In this document: positions 46,986 to 54,862 of the stretch, piece after piece
Layout: every line of letters begins with the position of its first letter
Numbering within the stretch: the stretch's first letter is position 1
Assembly (NCBI RefSeq): GCF_016908975.1
Contig: NZ_JAFBEX010000010.1
Location: 1-64,000, forward strand
Reading direction: 5' to 3'
Origin: Neobacillus cucumis
GTDB lineage: Bacteria; Bacillota; Bacilli; Bacillales; Cytobacillaceae
DNA: 64,000 nucleotides
Translations under genes and position numbers: made by a program
The notes under the pieces: model-generated
The model's input: the letters and a program-made list of their open reading frames with translations, nothing else
Databases searched by the model: none
Told to the model about the DNA's origin: nothing

Positions 46986-47243
46986 ATGATTCTAAAGAAT
47001 GCCCTTGAATTAAGTAAGCGTATCAATTCCTACCGACAGGGTTTGGATGAATTGAAAAGGACTAAGGGACCCTCTGATCCTGATGTCATAAAACTCAGCC
47101 AACAAATCGATCGGGACATGGTCATGTTACAAAAAATTATGCATGAACTTCGCTCCTTACAACAGGGATATCTCTATATTAGGCCTCCAAACTTAGATGA
47201 GCCCATATCCACTAGTCATGATGGTTTAAAAAGAAAAGATTAA
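46986..47243 (+). CDS. Spo0E-like aspartyl-phosphate phosphatase
   Basis: An 85-residue protein with the Spo0E-family signature LSQQIDRD at about residues 36-43, between two predicted helices. Proteins of this family dephosphorylate Spo0A~P and delay sporulation. The ATG at 46986 is 9 bases after AAAGGAG; an ATG nine bases earlier sits inside the spacing region. The C-terminal tail (about 30 residues) is poorly conserved, as usual for the family. Confidence 0.75.
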   Translation: MILKNALELSKRINSYRQGLDELKRTKGPSDPDVIKLSQQIDRDMVMLQKIMHELRSLQQGYLYIRPPNLDEPISTSHDGLKRKD

Positions 47244-47442
47244 TATCCAACTTTAACAACATCAAACTAAAGAGTCTCTTTTGTATAAGTTTAGTTGGTA
47301 CAAATTTTTTGAGATTGGTAGTTTTTTCAACATATGTACGCATTTATTAAGAGAATGAATGCAGCAAAATTGCTGAAATGTAAGTATGAGCACTCTTCTT
47401 TTTTCCTATACCATAAAAACTTAAACAAAGGGAGATACATGT

Positions 47443-48690
47443 ATGTCAACTTTACGTGAAGAAGCATTAAGGATGCACAAAGAAAATCGAGGAAAGTTGG
47501 GTGTTCACTCAAAAGTCGCAGTAAGTAATGCAAACGATTTAAGTCTTGCGTATTCACCCGGTGTTGCTGAGCCTTGCTTAGACATTCATGAAGACGAAAG
47601 TAAAGTATTTGATTACACGATGAAAGGAAACCTCGTTGCCGTTGTATCCAACGGAACAGCCGTTTTGGGCCTTGGAAATATTGGTCCGAAAGCTGCGATG
47701 CCGGTTATGGAAGGAAAAGCATTGTTATTCAAATCGTTTGCCGATGTAGATGCATTTCCCATTTGCCTTGATACAATGGACCCCGATAAAATTGTCGAGG
47801 TGGTTAAACTATTACAACCCACTTTTGGCGGAGTAAACTTGGAGGACATCGCAGCACCGCAATGCTTTGAAATTGAGGATCGCTTACGAAAAATCTGCGA
47901 TATTCCCATTTTCCATGATGACCAACACGGAACAGCTATTGTAACGGCAGCCGGATTAATCAATGCTCTGAAACTCGTTAATAAAGACATTGAAGATATA
48001 CGTGTCGTAGCAAACGGTGCCGGTGCGGCGGGTGTAGCGATTGTGAAGCTTTTGCTCCATATGGGGGTAAAGGATGTCATCCTATGTGATACAAATGGGA
48101 TTATATATAAAGGACGTCCTGCCGGAATGAATCCATTTAAAGAAGAAATGGCCCGCATCACCAATAAAGAACAAAAACAAGGGAAACTAGCGGATGCACT
48201 AATGGGAGCGGATGTGTTTGTTGGCGTATCAGCGGCTGGTTCCGTGACCAAAGAAATGGTCCGTTCCATGAACCATCATCCGATCATTTTTGCCATGGCC
48301 AATCCCGTACCAGAAATTATGCCAAGGGATGCAAAAGAAGCTGGGGCACTAGTTGTTGGAACAGGGCGCTCTGATTTCCCGAATCAAGTCAATAACGTTT
48401 TGGCATTCCCTGGAATTTTCCGTGGCGCTTTAGATGTTCAGGCAATAGAAATCAATGAAGAAATGAAGTTGGCTGCCGTGTATGCCATTGCTGGATTAAT
48501 TTCAGACGATGAACTTTATCCCGACTATGTAATTCCTGATCCATTTGACCGCCGGGTAGCAGCCCATGTAGCAGCTGCTGTTGCTAACGCTGCAATGGAA
48601 ACGGGTGTTGCACAAAAAAATGTAAATGTTGAAGAAATCAAAAGGCGTCTATTACCACTAGTTGAAGAAAAACAACCTGCTTTATTATAA
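47443..48690 (+). CDS. ytsJ: Malic enzyme, YtsJ-type
   Basis: A 415-residue malic enzyme converting malate to pyruvate and CO2 with reduction of NAD(P). SLAYSPGVAEPC, FHDDQHGTAIV and the nucleotide-binding loop ANGAGAAGVAI are characteristic; MANPVPEI and GTGRSDFPNQVNN complete the fold. The short length and close resemblance match B. subtilis YtsJ (NADP-preferring) rather than the longer MaeA/MalS type. AAAGGGAG precedes the ATG. It links C4-acid uptake to pyruvate and NADPH. Confidence 0.92.
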   Translation: MSTLREEALRMHKENRGKLGVHSKVAVSNANDLSLAYSPGVAEPCLDIHEDESKVFDYTMKGNLVAVVSNGTAVLGLGNIGPKAAMPVMEGKALLFKSFADVDAFPICLDTMDPDKIVEVVKLLQPTFGGVNLEDIAAPQCFEIEDRLRKICDIPIFHDDQHGTAIVTAAGLINALKLVNKDIEDIRVVANGAGAAGVAIVKLLLHMGVKDVILCDTNGIIYKGRPAGMNPFKEEMARITNKEQKQGKLADALMGADVFVGVSAAGSVTKEMVRSMNHHPIIFAMANPVPEIMPRDAKEAGALVVGTGRSDFPNQVNNVLAFPGIFRGALDVQAIEINEEMKLAAVYAIAGLISDDELYPDYVIPDPFDRRVAAHVAAAVANAAMETGVAQKNVNVEEIKRRLLPLVEEKQPALL

Positions 48691-48694
48691 TTCT

Positions 48695-48738
48695 AAAAAA
48701 GGAGCACTAATAGTCTTATCACTATTGATGCTCCCTTT
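48695..48738. terminator. Terminator of the malic enzyme gene
   Basis: Stem GGAGCACTAATAGT / ACTATTGATGCTCC with one mismatch, 6-base loop and A/T runs on both sides; between convergent transcription units. Confidence 0.85.
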
Positions 48739-48769
48739 TCTTGTTGATTATTTTTTTTTAGTTTTTCCC

Positions 48770-49213
48770 TTAATTTAGAAGCTCGTAAACTTCTGTATCT
48801 AATTTCTTGGCAAGTTCCGGATTGTACGTTTTTTCGTATTCAGGTTCAACCGTCACCTTACCACCATAAAACATGACATTCTCCACTTCCTCAACATCAA
48901 TCGTAACCACACAAAACTTCATGGTCTTCTCGATTACTTCGGACACAGTAGCCTTACCGCGTACTGAATAGCAGCTTCCATCGCCAATCATCCCTACAAT
49001 GACAGTAGGATTGCTTTGGATATTTGTAATACTAGATGCTTTAGACCCAAGTGCTATCTTTATTTGAGTGCCTTCTGAATTCGCATTTACCCATGAAACG
49101 ACACTCAATTGCGGAAGTTTAGTTTCTGCATCCACCGTAATCAACGAAACCATCTTTTCTCCCTGCAAAGAAGAAGCGAGCGCTGGGCTCAGACGATCTA
49201 AAGTTTTTGTCAT
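48770..49213 (-). CDS. FMN-binding split-barrel protein (PNPOx-like)
   Basis: A 147-residue protein of the pyridoxamine-phosphate-oxidase-like split-barrel superfamily (SLITVDAETKLPQLSVVSWV, GDGSCYSVRGKA). AAGGAG precedes the ATG. Last gene of the ring operon, 22 bp after the monooxygenase gene. It could supply reduced flavin or scavenge a product, but it is not a typical flavin reductase of two-component monooxygenases, so its job is uncertain. Confidence 0.75.
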   Translation of the reverse strand: MTKTLDRLSPALASSLQGEKMVSLITVDAETKLPQLSVVSWVNANSEGTQIKIALGSKASSITNIQSNPTVIVGMIGDGSCYSVRGKATVSEVIEKTMKFCVVTIDVEEVENVMFYGGKVTVEPEYEKTYNPELAKKLDTEVYELLN

Positions 49214-49235
49214 TATGAATCTCTCCTTCTCTCTA

Positions 49236-50420
49236 TTAATATTCCACTTTTACCGGAAGACCAAGCTCAAGCTTGCCGAACAGTTCTCCGACCCAATCAA
49301 AATTGAAAGCCGTATGTTGTGCTCCAGCATGTATATCCCGCCAAAACTGTTGTAGAGGATGGCTCTCCGCAGAAGCGGCAGCCCCACTACTAGTATAAAT
49401 GGTTTCTATCGCTTCCGTACACATTTCTGCACAATACGCATAATTACAGCGTAAGCGTACCCGTTCAGGATAATCCATTACCCGGCCTGACTCCACTAGT
49501 TCCAAAGATTTATGAAGAAGAGCATCAATAGCTTCAATTTTCGCCGCTACCTTTGCGAGTCGAATTTGTTGATGGGTTAAGTTCGCGACTGCTCCGCCGC
49601 CCCTTGTTTTATTTTTTCCAATTACTTGGTCACGCCAAATCTCATATGCTCCTTTGGTTGCTCCAAGAATGACGGATAAAAGCGTAACTGGCATTACAGC
49701 TGACAATTGGATGCGGTAAAGTGGTGCTGTATTCAAGTCCATCCCAGGTGATACACCTTGAAGGTTCCATGGTTCCAACTCCATTGTTCTATGGTCCGGA
49801 ACAAAAACGTCGGTTAACTGCAGTAAATTACTGCCTGTTCCTCTCATGCCAATGACTCGCCAAACATCTATCACATGAAGATCTTTTTTTGGAACGAGGA
49901 AATATAAAACCTTGGTTTCTTCTCCATCTTCCGATACTGGGGCTGGGGCACTAATCATGACCCAATCACAGTGATTGATCCCTGATGAGAATCCCCATTT
50001 GCCGCTTAGCTTATATCCTCCATTTACACGGCTGATTGTTGCATCCGGACTTGGATTAATCGATGTAGCAAGACAGGCATCAGGATTGTTTTGCCACACA
50101 TCTGCTTGTGCCCGATTTGGAAAAAAGGCCAGCATCCAGTTATGCAGGAGCAGGAGAGAATAGCACCAACCTGCAGAAGCATCACCTTTAGATACCTCAA
50201 TAGCAGTATCCGCTAATGACTTCCAATTGAGTTCGTGACCACCCCAACGGCTCGGAACCAAGGATCGAACCAAGCCCGATGAAATGAATTCTTGAATGGT
50301 TTCAGGGGGCTGATGTCTTAATTCTTCACCAAGATTTGGCCGCATTCGTAGGGAAGCAGACAATTCCTTTGCACGTTCGATCGCTTCCTCATATGAGAAC
50401 TTCTTTAATACTTCATTCAT
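49236..50420 (-). CDS. Flavin-dependent aromatic monooxygenase (HsaA/HpaH-C2-like)
   Basis: A 394-residue protein of the acyl-CoA-dehydrogenase-like group of reduced-flavin monooxygenases, which hydroxylate phenols at the ortho position (HsaA and the C2 component of Acinetobacter p-hydroxyphenylacetate hydroxylase). Three parts: alpha domain (PSRWGGHELNWKSL), middle beta domain (GKWGFSSGINHCDW, GMRGTGSN) and a C-terminal helical bundle. It lacks features specific to true acyl-CoA dehydrogenases. GAGGAGG precedes the ATG. It lies between an extradiol dioxygenase and a split-barrel flavoprotein. Likely hydroxylates a phenolic acid to a ring-cleavage substrate. Confidence 0.8.
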   Translation of the reverse strand: MNEVLKKFSYEEAIERAKELSASLRMRPNLGEELRHQPPETIQEFISSGLVRSLVPSRWGGHELNWKSLADTAIEVSKGDASAGWCYSLLLLHNWMLAFFPNRAQADVWQNNPDACLATSINPSPDATISRVNGGYKLSGKWGFSSGINHCDWVMISAPAPVSEDGEETKVLYFLVPKKDLHVIDVWRVIGMRGTGSNLLQLTDVFVPDHRTMELEPWNLQGVSPGMDLNTAPLYRIQLSAVMPVTLLSVILGATKGAYEIWRDQVIGKNKTRGGGAVANLTHQQIRLAKVAAKIEAIDALLHKSLELVESGRVMDYPERVRLRCNYAYCAEMCTEAIETIYTSSGAAASAESHPLQQFWRDIHAGAQHTAFNFDWVGELFGKLELGLPVKVEY

Positions 50421-50439
50421 TTTCTCATCCTCCTCTGGT

Positions 50440-51399
50440 TTATTTTTCTAGGTTCGGTGTACCATACGTGTGAAAAGTGGATGGCAGCGGTGACCCCCAT
50501 GCTAAGCCCTTTTTCCTTTCCTCCGTTGTCCAGGTAACCGTTTCCCAATCCGGTGTTAAGATGAGAAAACCGCCTGAGCAAACCTCAATTCGATTACCAC
50601 CAGGTTCATATACGTATACAAACATCGTTTGCCCTGCGACATGTTTATTAGGAGGAGCTTCAATGAATATTCCATTATCTAGAAATATATCTGCTGCCCG
50701 GAGTACCATTTCAGCACTCTCCACTTTGAATGCTGCATGATGGAAGCGACCTTGAGAGCCTGATTTATCAAGTGAAATGGCAAGGTCATAGGATTTATTA
50801 GTTACGTGAAGCCAAGCCGTTGTTTGTTGACCTTCATCGGTTATGGCTTGTTCACTTAGTCTGAATCCGAGTTGATTTTGGAAAAAACTGCTGTCGGCAT
50901 CGACATTTGAGCTGAACAAATTAATATGATCCAGCTGTGTCACCGCGGCTCCTTTGGCTGAAAATTTTTGAGGCTGATTTTTCAACCCTGGCTTTAAGTG
51001 ATCTGGTCTTACATATTTATCTGCCTCATAAAACACTTCTAAAACATGCCCATCAGCATCGGTAAATTGGTAGGAGCGACCGTGTGCGTAGTCCCCATCT
51101 GTCCAACCAATCCCGTATCCGCTTTGCTCAATATCATGTACACGCCGCTCAAGTGCCTGTTGTGAATAGGTTCTTAATGCCACATGCCCTAAACCAGCCT
51201 GACTTGCTTCCGTGAGTTTCAAGCTGTATAACTGCTGGTCCCCCCAGCCGCGAAGAAAGACTGATTGTCCTTCGCGATGGACGATTTCCATTCCAAGTAA
51301 ATCGCGGAAAAATTCTAGACTCTCGGATGGTTTAGGAGTTAATAATTCGATATGGGCTAAGTGGGCAATATCTCGTATAGGTTCATGATTGGTGGTCAT
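50440..51399 (-). CDS. Extradiol ring-cleavage dioxygenase, catechol 2,3-dioxygenase type
   Basis: A 319-residue two-domain type I extradiol dioxygenase. Likely iron ligands in the C-terminal domain are His158 (DHINLF), His220 or 221 (RFHHAAF) and Glu272 (NRIEVCSGG, close to the catechol 2,3-dioxygenase pattern). The start overlaps the FAH gene by 4 bases. It should open a catechol-like or polyhydroxylated ring next to the hydroxyls. The family cannot separate catechol, homoprotocatechuate or trihydroxybenzene substrates. Confidence 0.85.
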   Translation of the reverse strand: MTTNHEPIRDIAHLAHIELLTPKPSESLEFFRDLLGMEIVHREGQSVFLRGWGDQQLYSLKLTEASQAGLGHVALRTYSQQALERRVHDIEQSGYGIGWTDGDYAHGRSYQFTDADGHVLEVFYEADKYVRPDHLKPGLKNQPQKFSAKGAAVTQLDHINLFSSNVDADSSFFQNQLGFRLSEQAITDEGQQTTAWLHVTNKSYDLAISLDKSGSQGRFHHAAFKVESAEMVLRAADIFLDNGIFIEAPPNKHVAGQTMFVYVYEPGGNRIEVCSGGFLILTPDWETVTWTTEERKKGLAWGSPLPSTFHTYGTPNLEK

Positions 51400-52334
51400 T
51401 CTTTAGTCACCTCCACAATGGTAGTCTCAATTGCACCAATGCCAGAGACTTCAACCTTTACTTTGTCTCCATGCTGTAAAAATTTGTTTTGTGCTTCCCC
51501 GACGCCACCAGGTGTACCAGTAAGGACGATGTCTCCTGGCTCCAAAGTAATGATGCCTGATAAAAACTCAACAAGATGATTGACATTGAACAAAAGCTGT
51601 TCTGTATTGGATTTCTGCCTTACTTCATCGTTAACGGTTAATGAAATATCCAGGCAGTGTGGATTCGGGATTTCATCCTTTGTTACTAAGACAGGTCCAA
51701 GCGGAAGGCTCTTATCGAGTGTCTTTCCTTGCAGCCATTGAAGGGTTCGTTTTTGCATGTCGCGAGCTGTGATATCGTTCGCTACGGTGTAGCCGAATAC
51801 ATAGTCCAAAGCATCCTCATATGGAATGTCTTTTCCTTCTTTCCCTATCACGAACGCTAGTTCTGCCTCGTAATCTAGTTTTTTAGTCAAATTTGAATTT
51901 AGCGGAAAGATGTGGTTTGGACCGGTAATCGCTGTAGCAAATTTGGCAAAAATCACTGGGTGGACGGGAAGATCACGCTTCATTTCAAGAATATGATTCT
52001 TGTAATTCAATCCCACGCAGATGATTTTATTAGGTTTTAATACAGGTGCTCCGATTTGGACATTTTCTTTTTGATAAAGGGCTGATGTTTGTGTTGGATT
52101 CTCAAGGGCATAGGATATTGCTTCCTTAGCGGTCTTTAACGCGAGATCTCCACCTGCAATAAATTGTGTTGGGTCAGCTGGTAATAAAGCGTTCGCAATT
52201 TCTATTGCTCTTTCCTGCCCACTTTCATTTAAAAGGTCGATATAGGCTTGCTGTGGGTCGACAATGGTATTCTCGTCGACAAGAACGCCAAGTCGTAGCG
52301 GATTATTGTTTGTGGAATAGGTTAGTAATTTCAT
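51396..52334 (-). CDS. Fumarylacetoacetate hydrolase-family protein
   Basis: A 312-residue FAH-family enzyme. The metal-binding core is LDYEAELAFVIG; IICVGLNYKNHILEM, DITARDMQ and LEPGDIVLTGTPGGVG are standard. Family members hydrolyse or decarboxylate the oxo-acids produced by extradiol cleavage. First gene of the ring operon, with GGAGGAG before the ATG. Together with the dioxygenase and monooxygenase it forms a meta-cleavage pathway. Confidence 0.87.
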   Translation of the reverse strand: MKLLTYSTNNNPLRLGVLVDENTIVDPQQAYIDLLNESGQERAIEIANALLPADPTQFIAGGDLALKTAKEAISYALENPTQTSALYQKENVQIGAPVLKPNKIICVGLNYKNHILEMKRDLPVHPVIFAKFATAITGPNHIFPLNSNLTKKLDYEAELAFVIGKEGKDIPYEDALDYVFGYTVANDITARDMQKRTLQWLQGKTLDKSLPLGPVLVTKDEIPNPHCLDISLTVNDEVRQKSNTEQLLFNVNHLVEFLSGIITLEPGDIVLTGTPGGVGEAQNKFLQHGDKVKVEVSGIGAIETTIVEVTKE

Positions 52335-52430
52335 GGAATCTCCTCCTTATGTTTAACAACAGTGTGTTTTTCTCTTTAAATTAATGATAAGGCAGATTGA
52401 TTTCTTTTTGAAATACACATATTGAATTTG

Positions 52431-52446
52431 AGAAATCACGATTTCT
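52431..52446. promoter_or_regulatory. Palindrome upstream of the ring operon
   Basis: AGAAATC, AC, GATTTCT: a perfect 7-bp dyad about 100 bp before the FAH start. The word CGATTTCTG recurs at 54691-54699 upstream of quercetinase 2. Possible operator. Confidence 0.45.
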
Positions 52447-52554
52447 GATTTTTAAGTTTAAATAATGTAAATAACTGTGTTCCCACATCAATCTATGAAG
52501 GACACTTCTTATTGGGATTCCAGCAATTATGTCCTTCATTTTCAAAAGAAAAAG

Positions 52555-52586
52555 TAAAAAAAATACCCCGCCTAAACGGAGTATTT
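52555..52586 (-). terminator. Terminator of quercetinase-esterase module 2
   Basis: AAATACCCCG / CGGAGTATTT stem, one G-T style mismatch, 6-base loop, T run on the minus strand; overlaps the esterase stop codon. Confidence 0.75.
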
Positions 52587-53543
52587 ATCGACCTTTGATC
52601 CAATTTTAAAAAGGTGTCTTCGAAAAAATGATTCTACTAACTCAAATATTCTCATACTGCCATTCTCTATTTGCTCGAATTCACCTCTTCCAGCCTTACG
52701 AAGGGTAACTTCCAAAGGCTGTTCATCTAGATCATTTTTATTAAAAAATGCATGACCCAATCCTTCAATCAAACAAAGCGCAGCTTCATTTCCATTTTCA
52801 ACGAGTGCCCGATAAAGCAGCTCACTTTGATGTACAGGTACAGCTGTGTCATTCTTCCCATGTAGAATAAGAAACGGCGGTATCTTGTTATCAATATATG
52901 TGATAGGATTCGCCTCACGGACAAGATGAGGAACCGTTTGAATAGGTGCTCCCAGCAATTGTGACTCACGAGAATTTGGGTCGGTATGGCGCTCAACGTA
53001 ATTTAGACGATTGGATTCCGGATCATCAGAAGGTGTAATCTCTGATTCGTCTTCCATCTGCAAGAAATCAGTTGGACCATAACCATCAACAACAGCCTGT
53101 ACCTCACTCGAAAAATCTGAATTTCCTAACTCTAAACCTTCTAGTCTACCAAATCCTGTCGTACCCGCTAATGCCGCCAAATGCCCGCCAGCCGAAGAAC
53201 CCCAAAGACCTATTTTACCACTATCAAGACCATACTCATCTGCAACCGAACGAAGCCAACGAATGGCTGCCTTTACATCATGAATCTGTGCAGGAAAAAT
53301 GGCTTCACTACTTAAGCGGTATTCAATGCTTGCCATAGCATAGCCCTGCTCTGCAAATCTCACACGGAAATCCGGTCCTAGCTTTCGATCACCAATTCGC
53401 CAACCACCGCCGTGCAGCCAGACAATCACTGGCACAGGTCTTTCCGTTCCAATAGGTAAATAAAGATCCAATAGTAATGGTTTTCCATTTGGTGCAGCAA
53501 ATTCAAGATCAGCTATTACCTTTACTTCATAACGATCGTTCAT
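52572..53543 (-). CDS. Alpha/beta hydrolase (esterase) of quercetinase module 2
   Basis: A 323-residue esterase of the hormone-sensitive-lipase/BD-FAE-like group. Oxyanion motif HGGGW at 44-48; nucleophile Ser117 in GLWGSSAGG; Asp in GKNDTAVP (about 265) and His in GLGHAF (about 295). No signal peptide. The coding start is 2 bp after the quercetinase stop, so it is co-transcribed and probably coupled. The quercetinase product is an aromatic depside ester; the tight pairing, repeated in module 1, makes depside hydrolysis to protocatechuate and phloroglucinol carboxylate a reasonable proposal, not shown directly. Confidence 0.87.
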   Translation of the reverse strand: MNDRYEVKVIADLEFAAPNGKPLLLDLYLPIGTERPVPVIVWLHGGGWRIGDRKLGPDFRVRFAEQGYAMASIEYRLSSEAIFPAQIHDVKAAIRWLRSVADEYGLDSGKIGLWGSSAGGHLAALAGTTGFGRLEGLELGNSDFSSEVQAVVDGYGPTDFLQMEDESEITPSDDPESNRLNYVERHTDPNSRESQLLGAPIQTVPHLVREANPITYIDNKIPPFLILHGKNDTAVPVHQSELLYRALVENGNEAALCLIEGLGHAFFNKNDLDEQPLEVTLRKAGRGEFEQIENGSMRIFELVESFFRRHLFKIGSKVDKYSV

Positions 53544-53545
53544 TA

Positions 53546-54598
53546 TTAATGGACCTCTTCGACGGCAGCAGGCGGAGCACCAGGCGGCTTACCTAATAAT
53601 TTTAAATCAAGTTCATGAATTCGCTGGATAACCCGGTCAAACCGATACGGAGCCGGATCACTTGGGAAGATTGGATGTTCGTAAGGATCGCCAAGAATAC
53701 GGAAGAAATCTTCAAATTCCCCTGGGGTCAATAATCCAAAGAACTTCGTATAATGGGCATCACAGCGGAAGCGATGAGGCGTATTGGCCGGTACATAGGC
53801 AAAATCACCTGGTAATAAATGCAACTCTTCCCCATCCACCCAAAGAGTCATTTCTCCTTGTAAACACATAAATGTTTCGTTCGTTAATTCATGTGCATGT
53901 TCACCAATAGCTTGTCCTTTTGGTCCTTCAGAAACCAGTACAAGAAACTTGCTATCTGTTGCGGCTTTGGTCGTTAGGAGTGTATGTACAGTATCGCCGC
54001 TAAGAAGATGGACTCCTCCTCCAGATTCCAGTACATATGGTTGAACCTCCTGTGGAATTGAGCTGCCGTTAACCCATTGTGGTAAGCCATCTATTGGATG
54101 ACTAGTGACGAACTTAATATCAATACCAGTAGGGATTTGCTTAAAAATATCAGAGTTTAAGAGGTTCGTTGGAACTGGAGGGCGTTCAAACTTCGTAAAT
54201 GGCTCTCCAATTAAGGAATATAGCTTTGCGACATGACCGTTAATAGTGAACGAATAGAAGCGTGTTCGATGGCTTTGCATCCGATAAGAATGGACAGTGC
54301 CTGCCGGAATACTTACGTAGTCACCTGCTGTTAATAAATATAATTGTCCATTCAGTTCTACTTCAAGTCTCCCATCGAGTACCATAATGCCTTCGTGGGC
54401 TTGTTCATGGACATGTGCAGGAAAACTGTCCCCTTTACCTCCCCATAATTGTACAATCTCCATCATATCACCAGTGCTATCTGTGGTCGCAACAATAGAG
54501 GCTACTTGGGTACCGAAAAGATATCGCTCTCCCTCTCCATTTTTAATAAAATATGGTTTCTTCTCGTTAGGTAACTTGCCAACGACTTTTAGAACCAT
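53546..54598 (-). CDS. qdoI: Quercetin 2,3-dioxygenase, QdoI-type bicupin (copy 2)
   Basis: A 350-residue paralogue of copy 1. All eight metal ligands fall on the numbering I recall for B. subtilis QdoI: His62, His64, Glu69, His103 and His234, His236, Glu241, His275, which also supports the ATG at 54598 (8 bases after AAGGAG) over the GTG nine bases earlier. The second cupin reads HAHELTNETF where copy 1 reads HYHEEHTEFF, so substrate preference may differ. First gene of the module; the LysR gene is divergent. Confidence 0.9.
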   Translation of the reverse strand: MVLKVVGKLPNEKKPYFIKNGEGERYLFGTQVASIVATTDSTGDMMEIVQLWGGKGDSFPAHVHEQAHEGIMVLDGRLEVELNGQLYLLTAGDYVSIPAGTVHSYRMQSHRTRFYSFTINGHVAKLYSLIGEPFTKFERPPVPTNLLNSDIFKQIPTGIDIKFVTSHPIDGLPQWVNGSSIPQEVQPYVLESGGGVHLLSGDTVHTLLTTKAATDSKFLVLVSEGPKGQAIGEHAHELTNETFMCLQGEMTLWVDGEELHLLPGDFAYVPANTPHRFRCDAHYTKFFGLLTPGEFEDFFRILGDPYEHPIFPSDPAPYRFDRVIQRIHELDLKLLGKPPGAPPAAVEEVH

Positions 54599-54631
54599 CC
54601 TATTCACTCCTTATCACAATTCCTAATATTA

Positions 54632-54646
54632 TTAAGCGCTTTCAAT
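54632..54646 (-). promoter_or_regulatory. cre-like site upstream of quercetinase 2
   Basis: TTAAGCGCTTTCAAT on the plus strand reads as a cre site with one mismatch at the conserved C. It lies 34-48 bp before the start. Confidence 0.45.
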
Positions 54647-54774
54647 ATAAAACATAATACGAATGAAGAAAATTTGGAAATATAGGTATTCGATTTCTGT
54701 AATCATGATTCTGCATTAATGATTATTCTGCTATGTAAGATGACTTTTTAAAGTAGATTACAAGTTGTATAGAG

Positions 54775-54796
54775 ATATAACCTTAAAAGTTATCTT
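54775..54796. promoter_or_regulatory. LysR-type dyad between quercetinase 2 and its LysR gene
   Basis: ATAAC, 7 bases, GTTAT, extended by AGAT/ATCT-like flanks. Same half-site and same position relative to LysR as in module 1, though with a shorter spacer. Confidence 0.55.
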
Positions 54797-54862
54797 ATAA
54801 TTTCGACTACTTTCTACTTCTTATGATAAAATAATAATAATTAAATAACAAGTGAGGACCCT

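Noticed and set aside
47613..48269. Antisense frame of 218 residues over the malic enzyme gene
   Set aside because: Shadow of a conserved coding region.
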